From Burkholderiales bacterium (GTDB lineage Bacteria > Pseudomonadota > Gammaproteobacteria > Burkholderiales > Burkholderiaceae_C): DNA of 63,614 bases. The DNA lies in the NCBI GenBank assembly GCA_016195825.1, contig JACPYV010000043.1:1-63614 (forward strand). Direction: 5' to 3'. This document shows, piece after piece, positions 46,249-55,252 of this stretch; the stretch's first letter is position 1, and each line of letters begins with the position of its first letter. The position numbers were made by a program, and so were the translations under genes. The notes under the pieces are model-generated. The model worked only from the letters and a program-made list of their open reading frames with translations. It made no database searches and was not told the origin of the DNA.

Positions 46249-47543
46249 CCCGTTGTCCGGCCCTGCTGATCAGCGCGCCGTCGTCTGGCTCGGGCAAGAC
46301 CAGCATCACGGCAGCCATCGCCCGCGCTCACGCCCGCCGGGGCAAGCGGGTGCGCGTGTTCAAGACCGGGCCGGACTATCTCGACCCCGGCATCCTGGCC
46401 CGCGCCGCCGGCAGCCCGGCCTACCAACTGGACTTGTTCATGGGCGGCTTCGCCCACTGCCAGGGGCTGCTGGCCGCGGCTGCGCGCACGGCCGACCTCA
46501 TTCTGGTCGAAGGCGTCATGGGCCTGTTCGACGGCGACCCCAGCAGCGCCGACCTGGCCGCCGCCTTTGGACTACCGCTGGTCTGCGTCATCGACGCGTC
46601 GGCCATGGCCCAGACCTTCGCCGCACTGGCCACCGGCCTGCAACGTTTCCGGCCGGAGCTGCGCCATTGCGGCGTCATCGCCAACCGCGTGGGGAGCGCG
46701 GCGCATGGCCGCATGCTGGGTGAGGGCCTGCCGGACGACCTGCCGCTGATCGCGGCACTGCCGCGTAACCCCGAGCTCGCGCTGCCCGAGCGCCATCTGG
46801 GCCTGGTGCAGGCCCAGGAGCTGCCCGACCTGGACGCGCGCCTGGACGCATGGGCCGACGCCTGGGAGGCCTCGCTGCGCCCGGGCTTCGCGTTCAAGCC
46901 CGTCTCCTTCATCGATGAGCCCGGGCCGGCGCCGTCAAGGCTGCTGGCCGGCCGGCGCATTGCTGTCGCCCGCGATGCCGCCTTCGGCTTCATCTACTCG
47001 GCCAACCTGGACACGCTTCGCGCACTGGGTGCCGAGCTGGCTTTCTTCTCGCCCGTGGCCGGTGACCGCCTGCCCGTCTGCGACGCCGTCTGGCTGCCCG
47101 GCGGCTACCCGGAGCTGCATGCCCAGGCGCTGGCCCACAACGCAGGCCTTTTCGGCGCGCTACGCGCCCACGTGGCTGAAGGCCGACCGCTGCTGGCCGA
47201 GTGCGGCGGCATGCTGGCGCTGCTGGACGACTTGACCGACGCCGAGGGCCGCACCCACGCCATGGCCGGCCTGCTGCCGGGCCGCGCTCGCGTGCAGCCG
47301 AGACTGGCCGCCCTGGGGCTGCAGGCGCTGGACTGGCCGGAAGGCCCGTTGCGCGGCCACAGCTTCCACTACTCGACGCTGGAAACCTCGCTCGTGCCCA
47401 TCGCACACGCCAGCAACCCCAACGCCGGCAAGACCGCCGAGGCGCTCTACCAGCAGGGCTCGCTACGCGCGAGCTATGTGCACCACTACTTCCCTTCCAA
47501 CCCCGAGGCCGTCGCCGCCTTCTTTGGTCATCATGGAAATTGA
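46245..47543 (+). CDS. cobB: cobyrinate a,c-diamide synthase
   Basis: A 432-residue CbiA/CobB-type amidotransferase. The N-terminal ATPase domain starts with SAPSSGSGKTSITAAI and has KTGPDYLDPGIL and EGVMGLFDG. The C-terminal glutaminase domain has the nucleophile Cys in LLAECGGMLALLD, LPGGYPELHA and YVHHYF. It amidates the a and c side chains of cobyrinate (or its hydrogenobyrinic analogue). In a locus without ring-forming genes it may act on salvaged incomplete corrinoids. Confidence 0.93.
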   Translation: MTRCPALLISAPSSGSGKTSITAAIARAHARRGKRVRVFKTGPDYLDPGILARAAGSPAYQLDLFMGGFAHCQGLLAAAARTADLILVEGVMGLFDGDPSSADLAAAFGLPLVCVIDASAMAQTFAALATGLQRFRPELRHCGVIANRVGSAAHGRMLGEGLPDDLPLIAALPRNPELALPERHLGLVQAQELPDLDARLDAWADAWEASLRPGFAFKPVSFIDEPGPAPSRLLAGRRIAVARDAAFGFIYSANLDTLRALGAELAFFSPVAGDRLPVCDAVWLPGGYPELHAQALAHNAGLFGALRAHVAEGRPLLAECGGMLALLDDLTDAEGRTHAMAGLLPGRARVQPRLAALGLQALDWPEGPLRGHSFHYSTLETSLVPIAHASNPNAGKTAEALYQQGSLRASYVHHYFPSNPEAVAAFFGHHGN

Positions 47544-48102
47544 ACAACCGCCCGTCGACCGCGAACGCGTCATCCCCACGGCTGAGCGCCGCGGTCTGAT
47601 CCTCGTGCACACCGGCGACGGCAAGGGCAAGAGCACCGCGGCCTTCGGCCTCGCGCTGCGCGCCCATGGCCGCGGCAAGGCGGTGCGCATCTACCAGTTC
47701 ATGAAGGTGCCCAGCGCCCGCTTCGGCGAGCACCGCGTGTTTGAGCAGTTGGGAGTGCCCATTGAAGGCCTGGGCGACGGCTTCTCGTGGAAGAGCAAGG
47801 ACCTGGAGCACTCCGCCCAGCTCGCGCGCGACGGCTGGGCCCGCGCCGAGGCCGTCATCCGTGCCGGCGAGCACTTCCTCGTGGTGCTGGACGAAATCAT
47901 GTATCCACTGCGCTACGGCTGGCTGCCGCTGGAGCCGGTCCTCCAGGCCCTGCGCGAACGGCCACCGCATGTCCACATCGTGCTGACGGGGCGCGGTGCA
48001 CCGCAAGAGCTGATCGACGTGGCCGACACGGTCACCGAGATGGCCATGGTCAAGCACCATTTCAAGGCCGGCGTGCCGGCACAGCGGGGGATTGAGGATT
48101 GA
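47533..48102 (+). CDS. cobO: cob(I)yrinic acid a,c-diamide adenosyltransferase
   Basis: A 189-residue CobA/CobO/BtuR protein from ATG 47533, overlapping cobB by 11 bp. P-loop HTGDGKGKSTAAFG, then RIYQFMKVPSARFGE and VLDEIMYPLRYGWL with TGRGAPQELIDVADTVTEM. It transfers the adenosyl group of ATP to Co(I) corrinoids. It overlaps the DUF1636 gene at TTGA. Confidence 0.95.
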   Translation: MEIEQPPVDRERVIPTAERRGLILVHTGDGKGKSTAAFGLALRAHGRGKAVRIYQFMKVPSARFGEHRVFEQLGVPIEGLGDGFSWKSKDLEHSAQLARDGWARAEAVIRAGEHFLVVLDEIMYPLRYGWLPLEPVLQALRERPPHVHIVLTGRGAPQELIDVADTVTEMAMVKHHFKAGVPAQRGIED

Positions 48103-48434
48103 GCGCGCTGGTCATTTGCACCACTTGTGCCGACGGCCAAGGCCAGGCCCTGCTGGAAGCGGTCGAGAACGAGGCGCTGGCGCGCGACTGGCCGCTGGTC
48201 GTTCGGGGCCAGGCCTGCATGGCCGCCTGCAAGCAAAGCTGCACCGCGGCCCTGCAGGGCGCTGGCAAGCACAGCTATCTGTTCGGGCAGCTTGCCGCCG
48301 ATGCGGCCAGCGTCGAAGCCCTGCTGGTGGTCGCAGCCCAGCATGCGGAGCCCGGTGACGGCCTGCTGGCCTGGGACCGCCGCCCGGACCGCCTCAAGAG
48401 TGGCCTGGTGGCCCGGCTGCCGCCGCTGGGCTGA
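48099..48434 (+). CDS. DUF1636 family Cys-rich protein in the cobalamin operon
   Basis: A 111-residue protein from TTG 48099, overlapping the cobO stop. It has an N-terminal VICTTCADG and the central CMAACKQSCTAALQ followed by GKHSYLFGQL, the DUF1636 pattern reminiscent of thioredoxin-like 2Fe-2S ferredoxins. DUF1636 genes often lie in cobalamin loci. A metal- or electron-carrying role, for example reducing Co(II) before adenosylation, is plausible but unproven. Confidence 0.82.
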   Translation: MSALVICTTCADGQGQALLEAVENEALARDWPLVVRGQACMAACKQSCTAALQGAGKHSYLFGQLAADAASVEALLVVAAQHAEPGDGLLAWDRRPDRLKSGLVARLPPLG

Positions 48435-48442
48435 CGCGCGTC

Positions 48443-49360
48443 ATGGACCTGCTGCTGCCGCTCGCAATGGCGCTGGCCCTGCTGGTGGACCGACTCGGCG
48501 AACCGCCGACCTGGGCGCATCCGGTGGTCGGCATGGGGCGCTACCTGAGCCTGTTCAAGCTGACGCGGCTGCCGCCAGCGCCGGGCTTCATGGCCGGCGC
48601 ACTGGCCTGGCTGCTGGGCGCCGCGGCGGTCACGCTGATCGCGCTGTGGCTGGAGGGCTGGGTGCTGCTGGCGCTGCAGCCGTGGGTGTCACCCCTGCGC
48701 CTGATAGGCGCGGCTGCCTTGATCGGCCTGCTGCTGAAACCGCTGCTCGCCTGGCGCATGCTGGCCGACGAAGCCATGGCTGTCGAGGCGGCGCTGAGCG
48801 AATCGCTGGAAGCCGGCCGCGTACGACTGTCGCGCCTCGTCAGCCGCGACACGTCCGCGCTGACCGAAGCCGACGTGCGCGAAGCCGCCATCGAGACACT
48901 GGCGGAGAACCTGAATGACTCCGTCATCGCGCCGCTGTTCTGGTTCGCCATCGCCGGCCTGCCCAGCGCGGCCATCTACCGCTTCGCCAACACGGCGGAC
49001 GCGATGTGGGGCTACCGGGACGAGCGCGAATGGTGTGGCAAGTGGGCCGCGCGCGCGGACGATGTGCTGTCCTGGCTGCCCGCGCGACTGACGGCTTTGG
49101 TGCTGATGCCGCCGTCGCTGGTGACCGTGGCACGCGAAGCCCGCCGCACTCCGTCGCCCAACAGCGGCTGGCCCATGGCGGCGATGGCGCTGCGGGTGGG
49201 CGTGCGTTTGAGCAAACCGGGTGTCTACTCGCTGCACGCCGGCGGACAACCGGTGGAGGCTGGCGCGCTGCAGGCGGCGCGCAAGGTGGCTGGCCAGGCC
49301 GTCATGGCCGGCGCCGTGCTGATGGCCGCGCTGGCCTGGGCGCTGAGGATGGCGCCATGA
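48443..49360 (+). CDS. cobD: adenosylcobinamide-phosphate synthase
   Basis: A 305-residue membrane protein of the CbiB/CobD family with about four to five hydrophobic segments. Family features are HPVVGMGRYLSLF, LSRLVSRDTSALTEADVREA, ETLAENLNDSVIAPLFWFA and YRFANTADAMWGYRDE. It attaches aminopropanol phosphate to adenosylcobyric acid. This is the Pseudomonas-style CobD, not the Salmonella decarboxylase. It overlaps cobC. Confidence 0.94.
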   Translation: MDLLLPLAMALALLVDRLGEPPTWAHPVVGMGRYLSLFKLTRLPPAPGFMAGALAWLLGAAAVTLIALWLEGWVLLALQPWVSPLRLIGAAALIGLLLKPLLAWRMLADEAMAVEAALSESLEAGRVRLSRLVSRDTSALTEADVREAAIETLAENLNDSVIAPLFWFAIAGLPSAAIYRFANTADAMWGYRDEREWCGKWAARADDVLSWLPARLTALVLMPPSLVTVAREARRTPSPNSGWPMAAMALRVGVRLSKPGVYSLHAGGQPVEAGALQAARKVAGQAVMAGAVLMAALAWALRMAP

Positions 49361-50346
49361 CATTTCTTCAAGCCGAACACGGGGGCCCGGATGGCGGCCC
49401 GCCCGTGGCGCACGACTTCTCGACCAATGCGAGCCCACTGGGCCCACCACCCGCGCTGTGGCTGGCCGTGCAGGCGGCCGACCGCCAACGCTACCCCGAC
49501 CCGCAGTACGGCGCGCTGCGCCGCCGCCTGGGCGAGGCGCACGGGGCTGACCACGGCCTGGTGCTGCCCACGGCCGGCGGCGCCGAGGGCATACGCCGCC
49601 TCACGCTGGCAGCATGGCTGGATGGCCGGCGCGAGGCCTGGGTACCGCAGCCCGGCTTTGGCGACTACGCCATAGCTGCTCAGGCGCTGGGACTGGCCGT
49701 GAAGCCGTATGCCGCCCCGGCAGACATCCGGCCCACGGCGCCATCGCTGGTCTGGCTCTGCGAACCCTGCAACCCGACCGGCACGAGCGAGGCGGCCTGG
49801 CCCGATCTGGCCGGCCACCTCGTGGTGGTGGACCGCGCCTACGAGCCGCTACGCTTGGCCGGTGATACGCCCCCGCTGCCGCTCGGCGCCTGGCAACTGG
49901 TCTGCCCGAACAAGGCGCTGGGCTTGACCGGCGTGCGCGCCGGCTACCTTATCGCGCCGGCCACCGACGCGGCCTGGACGCATGCGCAGTCGCTGGCGCC
50001 CAGCTGGGTGCTGTCGGCCGAGGGCGTAGCAATGCTGTCGCACTGGCATGACGCCGCGACGGCAGCCTGGCTGGCCGACGCCCGCGCCCAGCTACGCGAA
50101 TGGACGGCAGCGCAGCGGGCCCTGCTGGCCGACCTGGACTGGCTGCAGCGCCCCAGCTGCACCCACTTCTGGCTGGCCCGCCCGCCGCGGCCGGACATCG
50201 CCACGCGGCTGCACGAGTGGGGCGTGCGCGTGCGCGACGCCGCCTCCTTCGGCCTGCCCGGCTGGGTGCGCGTGTCGGCCCAGCCGCCAGCGGCCCGGCA
50301 GGCGTTGCAGCAGGCGCTGCTTGAGATCGAAAGCGAGGACGCATGA
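49357..50346 (+). CDS. cobC: L-threonine-O-3-phosphate decarboxylase-like PLP enzyme
   Basis: A 329-residue class I aminotransferase-fold protein. The N-terminus HDFSTNASPLGPPPALW and RYPDPQYGALRRRLG are typical of CobC/CobD decarboxylases. The PLP lysine is in CPNKALGLTGVRAGYL, and CEPCNPTG binds the cofactor. It supplies (R)-1-aminopropan-2-yl phosphate for the CobD step. ATGA overlaps with both neighbours. Confidence 0.91.
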   Translation: MTFLQAEHGGPDGGPPVAHDFSTNASPLGPPPALWLAVQAADRQRYPDPQYGALRRRLGEAHGADHGLVLPTAGGAEGIRRLTLAAWLDGRREAWVPQPGFGDYAIAAQALGLAVKPYAAPADIRPTAPSLVWLCEPCNPTGTSEAAWPDLAGHLVVVDRAYEPLRLAGDTPPLPLGAWQLVCPNKALGLTGVRAGYLIAPATDAAWTHAQSLAPSWVLSAEGVAMLSHWHDAATAAWLADARAQLREWTAAQRALLADLDWLQRPSCTHFWLARPPRPDIATRLHEWGVRVRDAASFGLPGWVRVSAQPPAARQALQQALLEIESEDA

Positions 50347-51797
50347 GTGGACATGGCAAGGCCGTCATGGTGCTTGGCACCACCAGCGGCGCGGGCAAGA
50401 GCTGGCTGGCCACCGCGCTGTGCCGCTGGTACGCGCGCCAAGGCCTGAAGGTCGCGCCGTTCAAGGCGCAGAACATGAGCAACAACGCGCGCGTGGTCCC
50501 TGGCCTGAACGGCCTGATGGGCGAGATTGGCAGCGCACAGTACTTCCAGGCCCTGGCCGCGCGCCGCGTGCCCGAGGTTCGCATGAACCCGGTGCTGCTC
50601 AAGCCCGAGGCCGACACGCAAAGCCAGGTCGTCGTGCTGGGCGAGGTGGACGGGGCCTTGTCGCGCATGCCCTGGCGCGAGCGCAGCGCGCTGCTCAAGC
50701 CGCGTGCCCGTGCGGCGCTGCTGGAGCTGCAGCATGAGAACGACGTGGTCGTCATCGAAGGTGCCGGCTCGCCGGCCGAGATCAACCTCGCACCCAGCGA
50801 CTACGTGAACCTGGGCACCGCGCGTGACGCGAACGCGGCCTGCCTCCTGGTCACCGACATCGACCGCGGCGGCGCCTTCGCCCACCTGTATGGCACCCAC
50901 CAGCTGATGCCCCAGGACGTCCGCGGCCTGGTGCGCGGCTTTGTGCTGAACCGCTTCCGAGGTGACGCCGGCCTGCTGGCGCCCGGGCCGGAACAGCTGG
51001 AGCGCCTGACCGGCGTTCCCACCATCGCCACGCTGCCAATGTGGCGCGGTCACGGCCTGCCGGAGGAGGACGGCGTGTTTGACGACACCGCCACTGGCAA
51101 CGGGGGCGGCGGCCTGCACATCGCCGTCGTGGCGTACCCGCGGCTGTCCAACCTCGACGAGTTCCAGCCGCTGCGCCAGTTGCCCGGCGTGCGCCTCTCC
51201 TGGGCCCGCGAGCCGCGCGACCTGGCAGGCGCGGACTGGATCATCCTGCCCGGCTCGAAGTCCACAGCGGCCGACCTCGCCTGGCTCCGTGCGCAGAAGC
51301 TCGACCTGGCCATCAACGGCCACCGCGGCCGCGTGCTGGGCATCTGCGGTGGCCTGCAGATGCTGGGCGAAGCCTTGATCGACACGCACGGCGTGGACGG
51401 CAACGCGCCAGGGCTAGGCCTGCTGCCGTTGGTCACCGTCTTCGAACCCGAGAAGCTGCTGCGCAGCACCGCGATGCACTTCGGCGCAACGGAGGGCCCG
51501 TGGGCAGCGCTGGCCGGCGTCCACGCCGAGGGCTACGAGATCCGCCATGGCCGCACCCAGCCCCACCCGGGGCTGCCGGCGCCGCAGGTGGCGCTGCGCA
51601 ATGCGGCCGGCGAGGCCATCGGCTGGCAGGCCGGCCGTGTGCTGGGCGTCTACGCCCATGGCCTGTTCGAGCAGCCCGCTGTGCTGCAGGCGCTGTTCGG
51701 CCAGAGCGGCCGGCCGCTGGACGCGGTGTTCGACGGGCTGGCGGACTTCATTGACCTGCACTTCCAACCGGGCAAGATCGCAGGCTTGATCGCCTGA
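50343..51797 (+). CDS. cobQ: cobyric acid synthase
   Basis: A 484-residue CobQ/CbiP amidotransferase. The N-terminal ATPase domain shows GTTSGAGKSWLATAL, FKAQNMSNNARV, EGAGSPAEINL and TDIDRGGAFAHLYG. The C-terminal glutaminase has the nucleophile Cys in GICGGLQMLGEAL and His in GVYAHGLFE. It amidates positions b, d, e and g of adenosylcobyrinate a,c-diamide. It is the last cob gene of the operon here; cobS and cobT are not in the window. Confidence 0.95.
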   Translation: MSGHGKAVMVLGTTSGAGKSWLATALCRWYARQGLKVAPFKAQNMSNNARVVPGLNGLMGEIGSAQYFQALAARRVPEVRMNPVLLKPEADTQSQVVVLGEVDGALSRMPWRERSALLKPRARAALLELQHENDVVVIEGAGSPAEINLAPSDYVNLGTARDANAACLLVTDIDRGGAFAHLYGTHQLMPQDVRGLVRGFVLNRFRGDAGLLAPGPEQLERLTGVPTIATLPMWRGHGLPEEDGVFDDTATGNGGGGLHIAVVAYPRLSNLDEFQPLRQLPGVRLSWAREPRDLAGADWIILPGSKSTAADLAWLRAQKLDLAINGHRGRVLGICGGLQMLGEALIDTHGVDGNAPGLGLLPLVTVFEPEKLLRSTAMHFGATEGPWAALAGVHAEGYEIRHGRTQPHPGLPAPQVALRNAAGEAIGWQAGRVLGVYAHGLFEQPAVLQALFGQSGRPLDAVFDGLADFIDLHFQPGKIAGLIA

Positions 51798-51808
51798 GGA
51801 GAAGAACC

Positions 51809-52882
51809 ATGCGCCGCCTGCTCGCCACCGTCCTGACGGCCCTGCCGCTGATGGCGCACGCCTGGGGGGCGGACGGCCATCAGACCGTCGCCACCATCGC
51901 TGCCGGCCTCATCAAGGGCACGCCCGCTGAGGCACGTGTCGCGGCGCTGCTGGGTGACATTCCGCTGCCGCTGGCGGCCATCTGGGCCGACTGCGTCAAG
52001 GGCATCTCGCCCAGCCAGCACTACACCTACCCCTCGCCCGGCAAGTACGCCGAATGCATGCCGCTGGAGACGCCCGCTCGCATCGCCGAGATGGCCGACT
52101 ACGTGAAGCGCAACGACAAGCAGTGCCAGATCGGCATGGACGAGGACAGCTGCCACCGGCAGACGCACTACGCCGACGTCGCGCTGCAGCGCAGCCGCTA
52201 CCGGCCGGGCCTGGTCGGCACGCGCAGTGACGACGTCGTCGGCGCGCTGCGCCAGGCCATCCTCGTGCTGCAGGGCAAGCCCGCGCCTGGCCAGCCCAAC
52301 TTCACGAGCCAGCGCGAGGCGCTGCTGGTGCTCGCGCACCTGGTGGGCGACATCCACCAGCCGCTGCACGTCGGCTCCATCTACCTCGACACCCAGGGCA
52401 AGCGCGTGGACCCGGACAAAAAGGGGCTGGACGAGGCCACCTTCACCGTGGGCGGCAACAGCCTTTACATCGTCGCCGCAACACCAGCCCCCCCGGTGAC
52501 GGCCGCCCCCCCTGCGGCCGACGGGGCGGACAGCCCGGTAGGCGCCGGCCACTTCGGCCCGATCAAGATGCACACGATCTGGGACGGCGTGCCGGACAAG
52601 TTCAACCCCGACCACGTCAATGCGGCCTGGCTGGCCGAGGCGCGCAAGATCCGCAGCAACACCGGTGACCCGGCGGACTGGCCGGCCCGCTGGGCCACGC
52701 AGTCGCTGCAGCAAGCCGCGCTGGCCTTCCAGGGGCTGACCTTCTCGGCCAAGCAGGGCTCGCACTGGACCGTCAGCCTGCCGCCGGGCTACAACGCCAA
52801 GGCGGATGCGATCAAGCGGCAGCAGCTGACGCAAGCTGGAGCGCGGCTGGCGTTTGTCCTGAAGACCGTGTTCCCTGACTAG
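51809..52882 (+). CDS. S1/P1-type secreted nuclease
   Basis: A 357-residue protein with signal peptide MRRLLATVLTALPLMAHA. The mature protein starts with Trp (WGADGHQTVA), as in S1/P1 nucleases, where the N-terminal Trp is a zinc ligand. Further ligands are in HYTYP, H/D residues around ADYVKRND, and GDIHQPLHVG. It digests single-stranded DNA/RNA in the periplasm or outside. The SD GAGGAGAA and the 11-bp gap to cobQ allow read-through from the cobalamin operon. A Pro/Ala-rich insert near residue 230 is unusual for the family. Confidence 0.9.
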   Translation: MRRLLATVLTALPLMAHAWGADGHQTVATIAAGLIKGTPAEARVAALLGDIPLPLAAIWADCVKGISPSQHYTYPSPGKYAECMPLETPARIAEMADYVKRNDKQCQIGMDEDSCHRQTHYADVALQRSRYRPGLVGTRSDDVVGALRQAILVLQGKPAPGQPNFTSQREALLVLAHLVGDIHQPLHVGSIYLDTQGKRVDPDKKGLDEATFTVGGNSLYIVAATPAPPVTAAPPAADGADSPVGAGHFGPIKMHTIWDGVPDKFNPDHVNAAWLAEARKIRSNTGDPADWPARWATQSLQQAALAFQGLTFSAKQGSHWTVSLPPGYNAKADAIKRQQLTQAGARLAFVLKTVFPD

Positions 52883-52923
52883 GTGACACGGCCCGCCGCG
52901 CCGCCCGGCAACACGCCGCTAGC

Positions 52924-53880
52924 ATGCAGGCCATGACAAAGCGCCTTGTGCTGAAGGGCTGCACCTTCGCGTTACGCCGACCCGCCTGCCTGGCAGCCTT
53001 GCTGCTGGTCATGGCCGGCTGCAGCCCGCAGGACGCGTCATCTCAAAGGAGCGAGGGCATGTTCGGCCTGTTCAAAAGCAAACCCGCCGCCGGCCTGAGT
53101 TCCACCGTGGCGCCCGAGGTCGGCACGCCGCTGAAGCGCGAGACGGCCTTCACCACCGCGCCCACGGCACTGCCGCCCGCGGCCTACAACCGATGCAAGC
53201 CGGTGGGCGTGTTCGGAGACCCGCCGAACGCGACGTTTCGGCCCACCGCCATCGACGGCGAATCCTCGACCGGCTTTCTCGTCGCCGCCCACGGCAGACG
53301 GCCGCCACTCGCGCTGGTGAACCGGCTAACCGACAAGCCGACGTTCGAGATCTGGCAGATGCAGCCGGGCGCCGAGCAGACGTTCGCCAAGCAGCTGCCG
53401 GTCTCGCTCACGCCGGAACAATCAACCTGGCATTCCTTCGTGCTGGCCGAGGCCGCCTGCCTGCCGGGCGACCAGATGGTGCTGGGCGTGAGCCACCGCG
53501 CGCCCACACCCCGCAAGAGCTTGTTCCTGTATGACCTGGCCACCCAGCGCGTCACGAGCCTGGGGCCGATAGAGCCGGACACGAGCAAGGGGCTGCCGTT
53601 CCGCCTCTTTGAAACTTGGCCTGTGGCTGCGAACGCCGCGCTGGTGCTGTTCCACACAGAACAGCTGCGGCTGAAGGCCGAGGTCTATGTGCAGAAGTAC
53701 GACCGCCTCATGCTGTTTTCCGACCGCTACCCCCAGGGCCTGGAGGTGCTGAAGCTGGGCCTGGACGACGGCAATGTCCGGCGGTGGGCCATGGCCGGCA
53801 AAACACTTTGGCTGGACACGGTGGACTTGCGCACGAATGCGACGTTCGTGTGGTCACTCGACCTGTCCAAGGTGATCTAA
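52924..53880 (+). CDS. hypothetical lipoprotein upstream of lipase
   Basis: A 318-residue protein from ATG 52924 (an ATG at 52933 is also possible). After a basic N-terminus and hydrophobic core comes lipobox MAGC (about Cys33). The mature part has no recognised domain; it looks beta-rich, with a propeller-like pattern (TFEIWQMQPGAEQTF, KSLFLYDLATQRVTSLG, ATFVWSLDLSKVI). The class-3 lipase gene follows 58 bp downstream. By analogy with some lipase/immunity pairs it might protect the cell from that lipase, which is speculation. Confidence 0.7.
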   Translation: MQAMTKRLVLKGCTFALRRPACLAALLLVMAGCSPQDASSQRSEGMFGLFKSKPAAGLSSTVAPEVGTPLKRETAFTTAPTALPPAAYNRCKPVGVFGDPPNATFRPTAIDGESSTGFLVAAHGRRPPLALVNRLTDKPTFEIWQMQPGAEQTFAKQLPVSLTPEQSTWHSFVLAEAACLPGDQMVLGVSHRAPTPRKSLFLYDLATQRVTSLGPIEPDTSKGLPFRLFETWPVAANAALVLFHTEQLRLKAEVYVQKYDRLMLFSDRYPQGLEVLKLGLDDGNVRRWAMAGKTLWLDTVDLRTNATFVWSLDLSKVI

Positions 53881-53938
53881 CCCGCCGCCTGCGCTGCGAA
53901 ATCATGACTCGCGCGATTGCGCCCCCTCTGGAGCACAG

Positions 53939-55252
53939 ATGCCTTTGGAAGACTGCCTGACGCCCACCGAAGCGTCCTACATCGCGACGAACGCCTACTT
54001 CACGCTGAAGGACTGGATCACCGGCCAGCCCACCGCCGGCGTCGAGACGCGCGCCAACGTGCAGAACCGGGTGCTGGGCCCCGGCACGGCGGGCGCCTCG
54101 AACCCGGGCCAGGCCAACCCGTCGCTGCAGGGCACGGCCCTGAGCGGCGGCGACCTCGGCAAGATCTTCTCCGGCACCACGGGGGCCGGCACACAGTCCG
54201 GCTTCGGCTACCTGCTGCAGTTCAAGCAGGGCACGCGGCGCCACATCGTCGTGGCCACGCGCGGCACGCGGCCGGAACTGGGCGCCCCTGACCTGCTGAC
54301 CGACGCGCGCGGCGCGATGACCAGCTTTGGCGACTTCGGCCCGGTGCACAAGGGCTTCCGCAAGACCTTCGACACCTGCATGACCTCCATCGGCACGGAT
54401 GAGCGCCTCATCATGGATGCCGACATCGTGCACTGCGTGGGCCACAGCCTGGGCGGCGCGGTGGCCACGCTGATCGCGGCCCATTTCTCGGGGCGCGGCA
54501 AGGCCGTCAAGCTCTACACCTTCGGCAGCCCGCGCGTCGGCGCATTCGGCACGCACTCGGCTTTCCACAAGTCCATCGGGCAGCAGAACATCTTCCGCGT
54601 CGCCCACGATCTCGACCCGATCTCGCTCGTGGGCCCCTTCCCCTACATCCACACCAACCCCAGCCCGCGCGACGCCAACAACTTCACGCTGCCGTCGCCC
54701 ACCGGCGAGCTGTTCAGCACCGCCAATCACGACATGAACCGCTACATCGCCTCCGTCGGCGCGGGTGAAGGCGGCACGTGGAACTCGGTACGCGGCTACG
54801 CGCAGCAGACCGACCACGACAACGCCGTGCTGGCCAAGTGGCTGCTGCATGCCGACAACGACCCAGGCTGGGTGCAGTACGCCTCCGCCAAGACGCTGGG
54901 CATCCTGTTCAAGCTGTTCTCTCATGTGCTCAGAGGTATCAGCACGTCACTGATCCTGGGCCTGTCGGCGGTGGACCTGCTGGCCGAGATGCTGCTGACG
55001 GGCATGGCCCGGGCCCAGGCCATGGCCAGCCAGGTCTACATGCTGCTGCGGCATGCGGCCAAGTGGGCCGGCATCGTGGTCAGCGCCGGTGCCGACTTCA
55101 CCGCGCAGATCATCCGTCGCATCCTCGACATGATGCTGAGCAAGCTCGCGCAGATCGGCACGGTGGCGCTGGCGGTGGGCTCACGCGGCCTGCTGCCGCT
55201 GCCGCTGATCGTCGCAGGCGGCTGGGCGCTGGCCCAGGCCCGTGGGTTGTGA
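53939..55252 (+). CDS. class-3 lipase-like hydrolase with hydrophobic C-terminus
   Basis: A 437-residue protein without a signal peptide. Residues 1–100 form a family-specific lead (ATNAYFTLKDWITGQ). The alpha/beta hydrolase part has ATRGT near 106–110 and the nucleophile elbow GHSLGG with Ser170; FGSPRVGAFG, the Asp in VAHDLDPISLVGP (D224 or D226) and His264 in NHDMNRYI could complete the triad. From about 330 to the end come several hydrophobic, helical stretches (STSLILGLSAVDLLAEML, LPLPLIVAGGWALA). It probably hydrolyses lipids. The lack of a signal peptide and the membrane-seeking tail recall contact-delivered lipase toxins, but no secretion gene is nearby. Confidence 0.82.
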   Translation: MPLEDCLTPTEASYIATNAYFTLKDWITGQPTAGVETRANVQNRVLGPGTAGASNPGQANPSLQGTALSGGDLGKIFSGTTGAGTQSGFGYLLQFKQGTRRHIVVATRGTRPELGAPDLLTDARGAMTSFGDFGPVHKGFRKTFDTCMTSIGTDERLIMDADIVHCVGHSLGGAVATLIAAHFSGRGKAVKLYTFGSPRVGAFGTHSAFHKSIGQQNIFRVAHDLDPISLVGPFPYIHTNPSPRDANNFTLPSPTGELFSTANHDMNRYIASVGAGEGGTWNSVRGYAQQTDHDNAVLAKWLLHADNDPGWVQYASAKTLGILFKLFSHVLRGISTSLILGLSAVDLLAEMLLTGMARAQAMASQVYMLLRHAAKWAGIVVSAGADFTAQIIRRILDMMLSKLAQIGTVALAVGSRGLLPLPLIVAGGWALAQARGL

